Of a stretch of DNA of 64,000 bases, positions 1 through 11,990 are shown in pieces (the stretch's first letter is position 1; every line of letters begins with the position of its first letter). The notes below the pieces were generated by a model. The model was not told where the DNA came from, ran no database searches, and worked only from the letters and a program-made list of their open reading frames with translations. Source of the stretch: Ranitomeya variabilis (Eukaryota > Chordata > Amphibia > Anura > Dendrobatidae); contig NC_135238.1 in the NCBI RefSeq assembly GCF_051348905.1, positions 92,689,988 through 92,753,987 of the forward strand, given 5' to 3'. The position numbers and the translations under genes were made by a program.

Positions 1-492
1 TTTGTTTTCATCATCTCAGAAACAAACTTCCTATCTTTTCAATCATTCCTAATGTTTCCTACTTTTGTCCTTGCCGTGGCATTCCTTCTATCTGCCTATT
101 CTGTATCATAAGCATGTGGCACTGTGGCTTAGTTGGTTAAAGCGCGTGTCTTGTAAACAAGAGACACTGAGTTGAAATCTCAGCAGTGCTTTGTTTTCAT
201 CATCTCAGAAACAAACTTCCTATCTTTTCAATCATTCCTAATGTTTCCTACTTTTGTCCTTGCCGTGGCATTCCTTCTATCTGCCTATTCTGTATCATAA
301 GCATGTGGCACTGTGGCTTAGTTGGTTAAAGCGCCTGTCTTGTAAACAAGAGACACTGAGTTGAAATCTCAGCAGTGCTTTTTCATCATCTCAGAAACAA
401 ACTTCCTATCTTTTCAATCATTCCTAATGTTTCCTACTTTTGTCCTTGCCGTGGCATTCCTTCTATCTGCCTATTCTATATCTTAAGCATGT

Positions 493-565
493 GGCACTGT
501 GGCTTAGTTGGTTAAAGCGCCTGTCTTGTAAACAGGAGACCCTGACTTCGAGTCTCAGCAGTGCC
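493..565 (+). pseudogene. tRNA-Thr-like copy, T-arm damaged
   Basis: Acceptor, D and anticodon stems pair fully and the anticodon is TGT. The T stem reads CTGAC against CTCAG (one mismatch) and the T-loop is TTCGAGT. It is close to intact but weakened in the arm that holds the B box. Confidence 0.6.
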
Positions 566-779
566 TTGTTTCCATCATCATCTCACAAACTTGGCATGGC
601 TACGTCTCTACTAATAGTGCAATTGTGAGATTAAGAGTTTCTTCTGCATAAGAAATGAACCAGTGCTCAGGTTTTACTGCATGTGACCCTGTGGCTTAGA
701 TGGTTAAGGCGACTGTCTTGTAAACAAGAGACACTGAGTTGAAATCTCAGCAGTGCTTTGTTTTCATCATCTCAGAAAC

Positions 780-1910
780 AAACTTCCTATCTATTCAATC
801 ATTCCTAATGTTTCCTACTTTTGTCCTTGCCGTGGCATTCCTTCTATCTGCCTATTCTGTATCATAAGCATGTGGCACTGTGGCTTAGTTGGTTAAAGCG
901 CCTGTCTTGTAAACAAGAGACACTGAGTTGAAATCTCAGCAGTGCTTTGTTTTCATCATCTCAGAAACAAACCTCCTATCTTTTCTATCATGCCTATTCT
1001 GTATCATAAGCATGTGGCACTGTGGCTTAGTTGGTTAAAGCGCCTGTCTTGTAAACAAGAGACACTGAGTTGAAATCTCAGCAGTGCTTTGTTTTCATCA
1101 TCTCAGAAACAAACTTCCTATCTTTTCAATCATTCCTAATGTTTCCTACTTTTGTCCTTGCCGTGGCATTCCTTCTATCTGCCTATTCTGTATCATAAGC
1201 ATGTGGCACTGTGGCTTAGTTGGTTAAAGCGCGTGTCTTGTAAACAAGAGACACTGAGTTGAAATCTCAGCAGTGCCTTGTTTTCATCATCTCAGAAACA
1301 AACTTCCTATCTTTTCAATCATTCCTAATGTTTCCTACTTTTGTCCTTGCCGTGGCATTCCTTCTATCTGCCTATTCTGTATCATAAGCATGTGGCACTG
1401 TGGCTTAGTTGGTTAAAGCGCCTGTCTTGTAAACAAGAGACACTGAGTTGAAATCTCAGCAGTGCTTTGTTTTCATCATCTCAGAAACAAACTTCCTATC
1501 TTTTCAATCATTCCTAATGTTTCCTACATTTGTCCTTGCCGTGGCATTCCTTCTATCTGCCTATTCTGTATCTTAAGCATGTGGCGCTGTGGCTTAGTTG
1601 GTTAAAGCGCCTGTCTTGTAAACAGGAGACCCTGAGTTCGAATCTCAGCAGTGCCTTGTTTCCATCATCATCTCACAAACTTGCCATGGCTACGTCTCTA
1701 CTAATAGTGCAATTGTGAGATTAAGAGTTTCTTCTGCATAAGAAATGAACCAGTGCTCAGGTTTTAATGCATGTGACCCTGTGGCTTAGTTGGTTAAGGC
1801 GCCTGTCTTGTAAACAAGAGACACTGAGTTGAAATCTCAGCAGTGCTTTGTTTTCATCATCTCAGAAAGAAACTTCCTATCTTTTCAATCATTCCTAATG
1901 TTTCCTACTT
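780..1910 (+). repeat. Block duplicated 3956 bp downstream
   Basis: Shares with about 4735-5866 the order of decayed copies (GCGCGTGTC and GCGCCTGTC alternating), the TACATTTGTCC spacer variant and the GGCGCTG clean copy. Offsets are 3954-3957 bp over several landmarks. Confidence 0.7.
1583..1655 (+). tRNA. tRNA-Thr(UGU), intact cloverleaf
   Basis: Acceptor GGCGCTG/CAGTGCC (one G-U pair), D stem GCTT/AAGC, anticodon stem CCTGT/ACAGG with loop CTTGTAA (anticodon 1617-1619), T stem CTGAG/CTCAG with loop TTCGAAT. The body matches the vertebrate tRNA-Thr family as I know it. No CCA is encoded, as usual for a eukaryote. The trailer begins TTGTTTCC and has no T4 run close by. Confidence 0.85.
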
Positions 1911-1963
1911 TTGTCCTTGCCGTGGCATTCCTTCTATCTGCCTATTCTGTATCATAAGCATGT

Positions 1964-2036
1964 GGCACTGTGGCTTAGCTGGTTAAAGCGCCTGTCTTGT
2001 ACACAGGAGACCCTGAGTTCGAATCTCAGCAGTGCC
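1964..2036 (+). tRNA. tRNA-Thr(UGU), variant loops
   Basis: All stems pair. The D-loop reads AGCTGGTTA, and the last anticodon-loop base is C instead of A (loop CTTGTAC). Probably foldable; whether it is functional is uncertain. Confidence 0.7.
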
Positions 2037-2344
2037 TTGTTTCCATCATCGTCTCACAAACTTGCCATGGCTACGTCTCTACTGGTAGTGCAATTGTGAG
2101 ATTAAGAGTTTCTTCTGCATAAAAAATGAACCAGTGCTCAGGTTTTAATGCATGTGACCCTGTGGCTTAGTTGGTTAAGGCGACTGTCTTGTAAACAAGA
2201 GACACTGAGTTTAAATCTCAGCAGTGCTTTGTTTTCATCATCTCAGAAACAAACTTCCTATCTTTTCAATCATTCCTAATGTTTCCTACTTTTGTCCTTG
2301 CCGTGGCATTCCTTCTATCTGCCTATTCTGTATCATAAGCATGT

Positions 2345-2417
2345 GGCACTGTGGCTTAGTTGGTTAATGCGCCTGTCTTGTAAACAGGAGACCCTGAGTT
2401 CGAATCTCAGCAGTGCC
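2345..2417 (+). tRNA. tRNA-Thr(UGU) with D-stem mismatch
   Basis: The D-stem 3' strand is ATGC instead of AAGC, giving one T-T mismatch; the other stems and the TGT anticodon are intact. The same change is found in four other copies between 2723 and 4132, so it marks a local amplification group. Confidence 0.65.
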
Positions 2418-2722
2418 TTGTTTCCATCATCTCACAAACTTGGCATGGCTATGTCTCTACTGATAGAGCAATTGTGAGATTAAGAGTTTCTTCTGCATAA
2501 GAAATGAACCAGTGCTCAGGTTTTAATGCATGTGACCCTGTGGCTTAGTTGGTTAAGGCGCCTGTCTTGTAAGCAAGAGACACTGAGTTGAAATCTCAGC
2601 AGTGCTTTGTTTTCATCATCTCAGAAACAAACTTCCTATCTTTTCAATCATTCCTAATGTTTCCTACTTTTGTCCTTGCCGTGGCATTCCTTCTATCTGC
2701 CTATTCTGTATCATAAGCATGT

Positions 2723-2795
2723 GGCACTGTGGCTTAGTTGGTTAATGCGCCTGTCTTGTAAACAGGAGACCCTGAGTTCGAATCTCAGCAGTGCC
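2723..2795 (+). tRNA. tRNA-Thr(UGU) with D-stem mismatch
   Basis: Same ATGC D-stem variant as the copy at 2345; acceptor, anticodon and T arms are intact. The trailer has the longer ATCATC form. Confidence 0.65.
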
Positions 2796-3303
2796 TTGTT
2801 TCCATCATCATCTCACAAACTTGGCATGGCTACGTCTCTACTGATAGAGCAATTGTGAGATTAAGAGTTTCTTCTGCATAAGAAATGAACCAGTGCTCAG
2901 GTTTTAATACATGTGGTAAGCATGTTACCCTGTGGCTTAGTTGGTTAAGGCGACTGTCTTGTAAACAAGAGACACTGAGTTGAAATCTCAGCAGTGCTTT
3001 GTTTTCATCATCTCAGAAACAAACTTCCTATCTTTTCAATCATTCCTAATGTTTCCTACTTTTGTCCTTGCCGTGGCATTCCTTCTATCTGCCTATTCTG
3101 TATCATAAGCATGTGGCACTGTGGCTTAGTTGGTTAAAGCGCCTGTCTTGTAAACTAGAGACACTGAGTTGAAATCTCAGCAGTGCTTTGTTTTCATCAT
3201 CTCAGAAACAAACTTCCTATCTTTTCAATCATTCCTAATGTTTCCTACTTTTGTCCTTGCCGTGGCATTCCTTCTATCTGCCTATTCTGTATCATAAGCA
3301 TGT

Positions 3304-3376
3304 GGCACTGTGGCTTAGTTGGTTAATGCGCCTGTCTTGTAAACAGGAGACCCTGAGTTCGAATCTCAGCAGTGCC
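3304..3376 (+). tRNA. tRNA-Thr(UGU) with D-stem mismatch
   Basis: Member of the ATGC D-stem group. Its trailer is 3 bp shorter than that of 2723. Confidence 0.65.
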
Positions 3377-3681
3377 TTGTTTCCATCATCTCACAAACTT
3401 GGCATGGCTACGTCTCTACTGATAGAGCAATTGTGAGATTAAGAGTTTCTTCTGCATAAGAAATGAACCAGTGCTCAGGTTTTAATGCATGTGACCCTGT
3501 GGCTTAGTTGGTTAAGGCGACTGTCTTGTAAACAAGAGACACTGAGTTTAAATCTCAGCAGTGCTTTGTTTTCATCATCTCAGAAACAAACTTCCTATCT
3601 TTTCAATCATTCCTAATGTTTCCTACTTTTGTCCTTGCCGTGGCATTCCTTCTATCTGCCTATTCTGTATCATAAGCATGT

Positions 3682-3754
3682 GGCACTGTGGCTTAGTTGG
3701 TTAATGCGCCTGTCTTGTAAACAGGAGACCCTGAGTTCGAATCTCAGCAGTGCC
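3682..3754 (+). tRNA. tRNA-Thr(UGU) with D-stem mismatch
   Basis: Member of the ATGC D-stem group, 378 bp downstream of the previous one, which is the dimer period. Confidence 0.65.
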
Positions 3755-4059
3755 TTGTTTCCATCATCTCACAAACTTGGCATGGCTACGTCTCTACTGA
3801 TAGAGCAATTGTGAGATTAAGAGTTTCTTCTGCATAAGAAATGAACCAGTGCTCAGGTTTTAATGCATGTGACCCTGTGGCTTAGTTGGTTAAGGCGCCT
3901 GTCTTGTAAGCAAGAGACACTGAGTTGAAATCTCAGCAGTGCTTTGTTTTCATCATCTCAGAAACAAACTTCCTATCTTTTCAATCATTCCTAATGTTTC
4001 CTACTTTTGTCCTTGCCGTGGCATTCCTTCTATCTGCCTATTCTGTATCATAAGCATGT

Positions 4060-4132
4060 GGCACTGTGGCTTAGTTGGTTAATGCGCCTGTCTTGTAAAC
4101 AGGAGACCCTGAGTTCGAATCTCAGCAGTGCC
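4060..4132 (+). tRNA. tRNA-Thr(UGU) with D-stem mismatch
   Basis: Last member of the ATGC D-stem group. It is followed by the spacer variant containing 'catgtggtaagcatg', as is the copy at 2723. Confidence 0.65.
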
Positions 4133-5538
4133 TTGTTTCCATCATCATCTCACAAACTTGGCATGGCTACGTCTCTACTGATAGAGCAATTGTGAGATTA
4201 AGAGTTTCTTCTGCATAAGAAATGAACCAGTGCTCAGGTTTTAATACATGTGGTAAGCATGTGACCCTGTGGCTTAGTTGGTTAAGGCGACTGTCTTGTA
4301 AACAAGAGACACTGAGTTGAAATCTCAGCAGTGCTTTGTTTTCATCATCTCAGAAACAAACTTCCTATCTTTTCAATCATTCCTAATGTTTCCTACTTTT
4401 GTCCTTGCCGTGGCATTCCTTCTATCTGCCTATTCTGTATCATAAGCATGTGGCACTGTGGCTTAGTTGGTTAAAGCGCCTGTCTTGTAAACAAGAGACA
4501 CTGAGTTGAAATCTCAGCAGTGCTTTGTTTTCATCATCTCAGAAACAAACTTCCTATCTTTTCAATCATTCCTAATGTTTCCTACTTTTGTCCTTGCCGT
4601 GGCATTCCTTCTATCTGCCTATTCTGTATCATAAGCATGTGGCACTGTGGCTTAGTTGGTTAAAGCGCCTGTCTTGTAAACAAGAGACACTCAGTTGAAA
4701 TCTCAGCAGTGCTTTGTTTTCATCATCTCAGAAACAAACCTCCTATCTTTTCTATCATGCCTATTCTGTATCATAAGCATGTGGCACTGTGGCTTAGTTG
4801 GTTAAAGCGCGTGTCTTGTAAACAAGAGACACTGAGTTGAAATCTCAGCAGTGCTTTGTTTTCATCATCTCAGAAACAAACTTCCTATCTTTTCAATCAT
4901 TCCTAATGTTTCCTACTTTTGTCCTTGCCGTGGCATTCCTTCTATCTGCCTATTCTGTATCATAAGCATGTGGCACTGTGGCTTAGTTGGTTAAAGCGCC
5001 TGTCTTGTAAACAAGAGACACTGAGTTGAAATCTCAGCAGTGCTTTGTTTTCATCATCTCAGAAACAAACTTCCTATCTTTTCAATCATTCCTAATGTTT
5101 CCTACTTTTGTCCTTGCCGTGGCATTCCTTCTATCTGCCTATTCTGTATCATAAGCATGTGGCACTGTGGCTTAGTTGGTTAAAGCGCGTGTCTTGTAAA
5201 CAAGAGACACTGAGTTGAAATCTCAGCAGTGCCTTGTTTTCATCATCTCAGAAACAAACTTCCTATCTTTTCAATCATTCCTAATGTTTCCTACTTTTGT
5301 CCTTGCCGTGGCATTCCTTCTATCTGCCTATTCTGTATCATAAGCATGTGGCACTGTGGCTTAGTTGGTTAAAGCGCCTGTCTTGTAAACAAGAGACACT
5401 GAGTTGAAATCTCAGCAGTGCTTTGTTTTCATCATCTCAGAAACAAACTTCCTATCTTTTCAATCATTCCTAATGTTTCCTACATTTGTCCTTGCCGTGG
5501 CATTCCTTCTATCTGCCTATTCTGTATCTTAAGCATGT

Positions 5539-5611
5539 GGCGCTGTGGCTTAGTTGGTTAAAGTGCCTGTCTTGTAAACAGGAGACCCTGAGTTCGAATC
5601 TCAGCAGTGCC
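5539..5611 (+). tRNA. tRNA-Thr(UGU), duplicate of the 1583 copy
   Basis: GGCGCTG acceptor and the 'cttaagcat' upstream flank, as in the copy at 1583, exactly 3956 bp away. One extra change turns the D stem into AAGT (a G-U pair). Anticodon TGT and T-loop TTCGAAT are intact. Confidence 0.8.
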
Positions 5612-5919
5612 TTGTTTCCATCATCATCTCACAAACTTGCCATGGCTACGTCTCTACTAATAGTGCAATTGTGAGATTAAGAGTTTCTTCTGCATAAGAA
5701 ATGAACCAGTGCTCAGGTTTTAATGCATGTGACCCTGTGGCTTAGTTGGTTAAGGCGCCTGTCTTGTAAACAAGAGACACTGAGTTGAAATCTCAGCAGT
5801 GCTTTGTTTTCATCATCTCAGAAACAAACTTCCTATCTTTTCAATCATTCCTAATGTTTCCTACTTTTGTCCTTGCCGTGGCATTCCTTCTATCTGCCTA
5901 TTCTGTATCATAAGCATGT

Positions 5920-5992
5920 GGCACTGTGGCTTAGTTGGTTAAAGCGCCTGTCTTGTAAACAGGAGACCCTGAGTTCGAATCTCAGCAGTGCC
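5920..5992 (+). tRNA. tRNA-Thr(UGU), intact cloverleaf (consensus form)
   Basis: Consensus clean copy with Watson-Crick pairing in all four stems: GGCACTG/CAGTGCC, GCTT/AAGC, CCTGT/ACAGG, CTGAG/CTCAG. Loops are CTTGTAA and TTCGAAT. The anticodon is TGT, read as Thr ACA codons. Confidence 0.88.
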
Positions 5993-6102
5993 TTGTTTCC
6001 ATCATCATCTCACAAACTTGGCATGGCTACGTCTCTACTGATAGTGCAATTGTGAGATTAAGAGTTTCTTCTGCATATGAAATGAACCAGTGCTCAGGTT
6101 TT
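5993..6102 (+). other. Representative X spacer: predicted long 3' trailer with inverted repeat
   Basis: The first T4 run after the clean tRNA body lies at 6099-6102, so a Pol III transcript that ignores the nearer TTGTTT would carry a trailer of about 110 nt. Within it ATCTCACAA (6007-6015) and TTGTGAGAT (6050-6058) form a perfect 9-bp inverted repeat around a 34-nt loop. Many sister copies also carry TTTCTT-CTGCAT-AAGAAA, a second small hairpin, which is lost here. That such a trailer is made is inference. Confidence 0.5.
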
Positions 6103-6867
6103 AATGCATGTGACCCTGTGGCTTAGTTGGTTAAGGCTCCTGTCTTGTAAACAAGAGACACTGAGTTGAAATCTCAGCAGTGCTTTGTTTTCATCATCTC
6201 AGAAACAAACTTCCTATCTTTGCAATCATTCCTAATGTTTCCTACTTTTGTCCTTGCCGTGGCATTCCTTCTATCTGCCTATTCTGTATCATAAGCATGT
6301 GGCACTGTGGCTTAGTTGGTTAAAGCGCCTGTCTTGTAAACAAGAGACACTGAGTTGAAATCTCAGCAGTGCTTTGTTTTCATCATCTCAGAAACAAACT
6401 TCCTATCTTTGCAATCATTCCTAATGTTTCCTACTTTTGTCCTTGCCGTGGCATTCCTTCTATCTGCCTATTCTGTATCATAAGCATGTGGCACTGTGGC
6501 TTAGTTGGTTAAAGCGCCTGTCTTGTAAACAAGAGACACTGAGTTGAAATCTCAGCAGTGCTTTGTTTTCATCATCTCAGAAACAAACTTCCTATCTTTG
6601 CAATCATTCCTAATGTTTCCTACTTTTGTCCTTGCCGTGGCATTCCTTCTATCTGCCTATTCTGTATCATAAGCATGTGGCACTGTGGCTTAGTTGGTTA
6701 AAGCGCCTGTCTTGTAAACAAGAGACACTGAGTTGAAATCTCAGCAGTGCTTTGTTTTCATCATCTCAGAAACAAACTTCCTATCTTTTCAATCATTCCT
6801 AATTTTTCCTACTTTTGTCCTTGCCGTGGCATTCCTTCTATCTGCCTATTCTGTATCATAAGCATGT

Positions 6868-6940
6868 GGCACTGTGGCTTAGTTGGTTAAAGCGCCTGTC
6901 TTGTAAACAGGGGACCCTGAGTTCGAATCTCAGCAGTGCC
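6868..6940 (+). tRNA. tRNA-Thr(UGU), variable-loop G variant
   Basis: All stems pair; the variable loop is GGACC instead of AGACC. This trailer lacks the bases that complete the 9-bp inverted repeat, so the trailer hairpin is absent here. Confidence 0.8.
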
Positions 6941-7913
6941 TTGTTTCCATCATCATCTCACAAACTTGGCATGGCTACGTCTCTACTGATAGTGAGATTA
7001 AGAGTTTCTTCTGCATAAGAAATGAACCAGTGCTCAGGTTTCAATACATGTCGTAAGCATGTGACCCTGTGGCTTAGTTGGTTAAAGCACCTGTCTTGTA
7101 AACGTGAGACCCTGAGTTCAAATCTCAGCAGTGCTTTGTTGTCATCATCCCAGAAACAAACCTCCTATCTTTTCTATCATGCCTACTCTGTATCGTAAGC
7201 ATGTGACCCTGTGGCTTAGTTGGTTAAGGCGACTGTCTTGTAAACAAGAGACACTGAGTTGAAATCTCAGCAGTGCTTTGTTTTCATCATCTCAGAAACA
7301 AACTTTCTATCTTTTCAATCATTCCTAATGTTTCCTACTTTTGTCCTTGCCATGGCATTCCTTCTATCTGCCTATTCTGTATCATAAGCATGTGGCACTG
7401 TGGCTTAGTTGGTTAAAGTGCCTGTCTTGTAAACAAGTGACACTGAGTTGAAATCTCAGCAGTGCTTTGTTTTCATCATCTCAGAAACAAACTTCATATC
7501 TTTTCAATCATTCCTAATGTTTCCTACTTTTGTCCTTGCCGTGGCATTCCTTCTATCTGCCTATTCTGTATCATAAGCATGTGACCCTGTGGCTTAGTTG
7601 GTTAAAGCACCTGTCTTGTAAACGTGAGACCCTGAGTTCAAATCTCAGCAGTGCTTTGTTTTCATCATCTCAGAAACAAACCTCCTATCTTTTCTATCAT
7701 GCCTACTCTGTATCGTAAGCATGTGACCCTGTGGCTTAGTTGGTTAAGGCGACTGTCTTGTAAACAAGAGACACTGAGTTGAAATCTCAGCAGTGCTTTG
7801 TTTTCATCATCTCAGAAACAAACTTCCTATCTTTTCACTCATTTCTAATGTTTCCTACTTTTGTCCTTGCCGTGGCATTCCTTCTATCTGCCTATTCTGT
7901 ATCATAAGCATGT

Positions 7914-7986
7914 GGCACTGTGGCTTAGTTGGTTAAAGCGCCTGTCTTGTCAACAGGAGACCCTGAGTTCGAATCTCAGCAGTGCC
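7914..7986 (+). tRNA. tRNA-Thr(UGU) with A37 changed to C
   Basis: Clean stems and TGT anticodon, but the loop is CTTGTCA, so the base 3' of the anticodon is C. In tRNAs that read ANN codons this base is normally A and is modified to t6A, so decoding should be impaired. The trailer begins TTGTCTCC. Confidence 0.6.
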
Positions 7987-8483
7987 TTGTCTCCATCATC
8001 ATCTCACAAACTTGGCATGGCTACGTCTCTACTGATAGTGCAATTGTGAGATTAAGAGTTTCTTCTGCATATGAAATGAACCAGTGCTCAGGTTTTAATG
8101 CATGTGACCCTGTGGCTTAGTTGGTTAAGGCTCCTGTCTTGTAAACAAGAGACACTGAGTTGAAATCTCAGCAGTGCTTTGTTTTCATCATCTCAGAAAC
8201 AAAGTTCCTATCTTTGCAATCATTCCTAATGTTTCCTACTTTTGTCCTTGCCGTGGCATTCCTTCTATCTGCCTATTCTGTATCATAAGCATGTGGCACT
8301 GTGGCTTAGTTGGTTAAAGCGCCTGTCTTGTAAACAAGAGACACTGAGTTGAAATCTCAGCAGTGCTTTGTTTTCATCATCTCAGAAACAAACTTCCTAT
8401 CTTTTCAATCATTCCTAATTTTTCCTACTTTTGTCCTTGCCGTGGCATTCCTTCTATCTGCCTATTCTGTATCATAAGCATGT

Positions 8484-8556
8484 GGCACTGTGGCTTAGTT
8501 GGTTAAAGCGCCTGTCTTGTAAACAGGGGACCCTGAGTTCGAATCTCAGCAGTGCC
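8484..8556 (+). tRNA. tRNA-Thr(UGU), variable-loop G variant
   Basis: Same GGACC variable loop as 6868, but here the trailer keeps the full inverted repeat. Confidence 0.8.
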
Positions 8557-9915
8557 TTGTTTCCATCATCATCTCACAAACTTGGCATGGCTACGTCTCT
8601 ACTGATAGTGCAATTGTGAGATTAAGAGTTTCTTCTGCATAAGAAATGAACCAGTGCTCAGGTTTCAATACATGTTGTAAGCATGTGACCCTGTGGCTTA
8701 GTTGGTTAAAGCACCTGTCTTGTAAACGTGAGACCCTGAGTTCAAATCTCAGCAGTGCTTTGTTGTCATCATCCCAGAAACAAACCTCCTATCTTTTCTA
8801 TCATGCCTACTCTGTATCGTAAGCATGTGACCCTGTGGCTTAGTTGGTTAAGGCGACTGTCTTGTAAACAAGAGACACTGAGTTGAAATCTCAGCAGTGC
8901 TTTGTTTTCATCATCTCAGAAACAAACTTTCTATCTTTTCAATCATTCCTAATGTTTCCTACTTTTGTCCTTGCCATGGCATTCCTTCTATCTGCCTATT
9001 CTGTATCATAAGCATGTGGCACTGTGGCTTAGTTGGTTAAAGTGCCTGTCTTGTAAACAAGTGACACTGAGTTGAAATCTCAGCAGTGCTTTGTTTTCAT
9101 CATCTCAGAAACAAACTTCATATCTTTTCAATCATTCCTAATGTTTCCTACTTTTGTCCTTGCCGTGGCATTCCTTCTATCTGCCTATTCTGTATCATAA
9201 GCATGTGACCCTGTGGCTTAGTTGGTTAAAGCACCTGTCTTGTAAACGTGAGACCCTGAGTTCAAATCTCAGCAGTGCTTTGTTTTCATCATCTCAGAAA
9301 CAAACCTCCTATCTTTTCTATCATGCCTACTCTGTATCGTAAGCATGTGACCCTGTGGCTTAGTTGGTTAAGGCGACTGTCTTGTAAACAAGAGACACTG
9401 AGTTGAAATCTCAGCAGTGCTTTGTTTTCATCATCTCAGAAACAAACTTCCTATCTTTGCAATCATTCCTAATGTTTCCTACTTTTGTCCTTGCCGTGGC
9501 ATTCCTTCTATCTGCCTATTCTGTATCATAAGCATGTGGCACTGTGGCTTAGTTGGTTAAAGCGCCTGTCTTGTAAACAAGAGACACTGAGTTGAAATCT
9601 CAGCAGTGCTTTGTTTTCATCATCTCAGAAACAAACTTCCTATCTTTTCAATCATTCCTAATTTTTCCTACTTTTGTCCTTGCCGTGGCATTCCTTCTAT
9701 CTGCCTATTCTGTATCATAAGCATGTGGCACTGTGGCTTAGTTGGTTAAAGCGCCTGTCTTGTAAACAAGAGACACTGAGTTGAAATCTCAGCAGTGCTT
9801 TGTTTTCATCATCTCAGAAACAAACTTCCTATCTTTTCAATCATTCCTAATTTTTCCTACTTTTGTCCTTGCCGTGGCATTCCTTCTATCTGCCTATTCT
9901 GTATCATAAGCATGT

Positions 9916-9988
9916 GGCACTGTGGCTTAGTTGGTTAAAGCGCCTGTCTTGTAAACAGGGGACCCTGAGTTCGAATCTCAGCAGTGCC
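9916..9988 (+). tRNA. tRNA-Thr(UGU), variable-loop G variant
   Basis: Sister of the copy at 8484, 1432 bp downstream. The body is intact; the trailer begins TTGCTTCC, which removes even the TTT run. Confidence 0.78.
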
Positions 9989-10969
9989 TTGCTTCCATCA
10001 TCATCTCACAAATTTGGCATGGCTACGTCTCTACTGATAGTGCAATTGTGAGATTAAGAGTTTCTTCTGCATAAGAAATGAACCAGTGCTCAGGTTTCAA
10101 TACATGTTGTAAGCATGTGACCCTGTGGCTTAGTTGGTTAAAGCACCTGTCTTGTAAACGTGAGACCCTGAGTTCAAATCTCAGCAGTGCTTTGTTGTCA
10201 TCATCCCAGAAACAAACCTCCTATCTTTTCTATCATGCCTACTCTGTATCGTAAGCATGTGACGCTGTGGCTTAGTTGGTTAAGGCGACTGTCTTGTAAA
10301 CAAGAGACACTGAGTTGAAATCTCAGCAGTGCTTTGTTTTCATCATCTCAGAAACAAACTTTCTATCTTTTCAATCATTCCTAATGTTTCCTACTTTTGT
10401 CCTTGCCATGGCATTCCTTCTATCTGCCTATTCTGTATCATAAGCATGTGGCACTGTGGCTTAGTTGGTTAAAGTGCCTGTCTTGTAAACAAGTGACACT
10501 GAGTTGAAATCTCAGCAGTGCTTTGTTTTCATCATCTCAGAAACAAACTTCATATCTTTTCAATCATTCCTAATGTTTCCTACTTTTGTCCTTGCCGTGG
10601 CATTCCTTCTATCTGCCTATTCTGTATCATAAGCATGTGACCCTGTGGCTTAGTTGGTTAAAGCACCTGTCTTGTAAACGTGAGACCCTGAGTTCAAATC
10701 TCAGCAGTGCTTTGTTTTCATCATCTCAGAAACAAACCTCCTATCTTTTCTATCATGCCTACTCTGTATCGTAAGCATGTGACCCTGTGGCTTAGTTGGT
10801 TAAGGCGACTGTCTTGTAAACAAGAGACACTGAGTTGAAATCTCAGCAGTGCTTTGTTTTCATCATCTCAGAAACAAACTTCCTATCTTTTCACTCATTT
10901 CTAATGTTTCCTACTTTTGTCCTTGCCGTGGCATTCCTTCTATCTGCCTATTCTGTATCATAAGCATGT

Positions 10970-11042
10970 GGCACTGTGGCTTAGTTGGTTAAAGCGCCTG
11001 TCTTGTCAACAGGAGACCCTGAGTTCGAATCTCAGCAGTGCC
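10970..11042 (+). tRNA. tRNA-Thr(UGU) with A37 changed to C
   Basis: Loop CTTGTCA as at 7914, 3056 bp downstream; stems intact. Confidence 0.6.
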
Positions 11043-11350
11043 TTGTCTCCATCATCATCTCACAAACTTGGCATGGCTACGTCTCTACTGATAGTGCAAT
11101 TGTGAGATTAAGAGTTTCTTCTGCATATGAAATGAACCAGTGCTCAGGTTTTAATGCATGTGACCCTGTGGCTTAGTTGGTTAAGGCTCCTGTCTTGTAA
11201 ACAAGAGACACTGAGTTGAAATCTCAGCAGTGCTTTGTTTTCATCATCTCAGAAACAAAGTTCCTATCTTTGCAATCATTCCTAATGTTTCCTACTTTTG
11301 TCCTTGCCGTGGCATTCCTTCTATCTGCCTATTCTGTATCATAAGCATGT

Positions 11351-11423
11351 GGCACTGTGGCTTAGTTGGTTAAAGCGCCTGTCTTGTAAACAGGAGACCC
11401 TGAGTTCGAATCTCAGCAGTGCC
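11351..11423 (+). tRNA. tRNA-Thr(UGU), intact cloverleaf
   Basis: Consensus body. The short-trailer form (CATCATCTC) is followed by the CTGGTAGTGC variant. Confidence 0.87.
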
Positions 11424-11917
11424 TTGTTTCCATCATCTCACAAACTTGGCATGGCTACGTCTCTACTGGTAGTGCAATTGTGAGATTAAGAGTTTCTTCT
11501 GCATAAGAAATGAACCAGTGCTCAGGTTTTAATGCATGTGACCCTGTGGCTTAGTTGGTTAAGGCGACTGTCTTGTAAACAAGAGACACTGAGTTGAAAT
11601 CTCAGCAGTGCTTTGTTTTCATCATCTCAGAAACAAACTTCCTATCTTTTCAATCATTCCTAATGTTTCCTACTTTTGTCCTTGCCGTGGCATTCCTTCT
11701 ATCTGCCTATTCTGTATCATAAGCATGTGGCACTGTGGCTTAGTTGGTTAAAGCGCCTGTCTTGTAAACAAGAGACACTGAGTTGAAATCTCAGCAGTGC
11801 TTTGTTTTCATCATCTCAGAAACAAACTTCCTATCTTTTCAATCATTCCTAATGTTTCCTACTTTTGTCCTTGCCGTGGCATCCCTTCTATCTGCCTATT
11901 CTGTATCATAAGCATGT

Positions 11918-11990
11918 GGCACTGTGGCTTAGTTGGTTAAAGCACCTGTCTTGTCAACAGGAGACCCTGAGTTCGAATCTCAGCAGTGCC
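11918..11990 (+). tRNA. tRNA-Thr(UGU) with A37 changed to C
   Basis: Loop CTTGTCA. The base between the D and anticodon stems is A instead of G. This copy combines the A37C loop with the short CTGGTAGTGC trailer, so it looks like a conversion product of two copy types. Confidence 0.6.
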
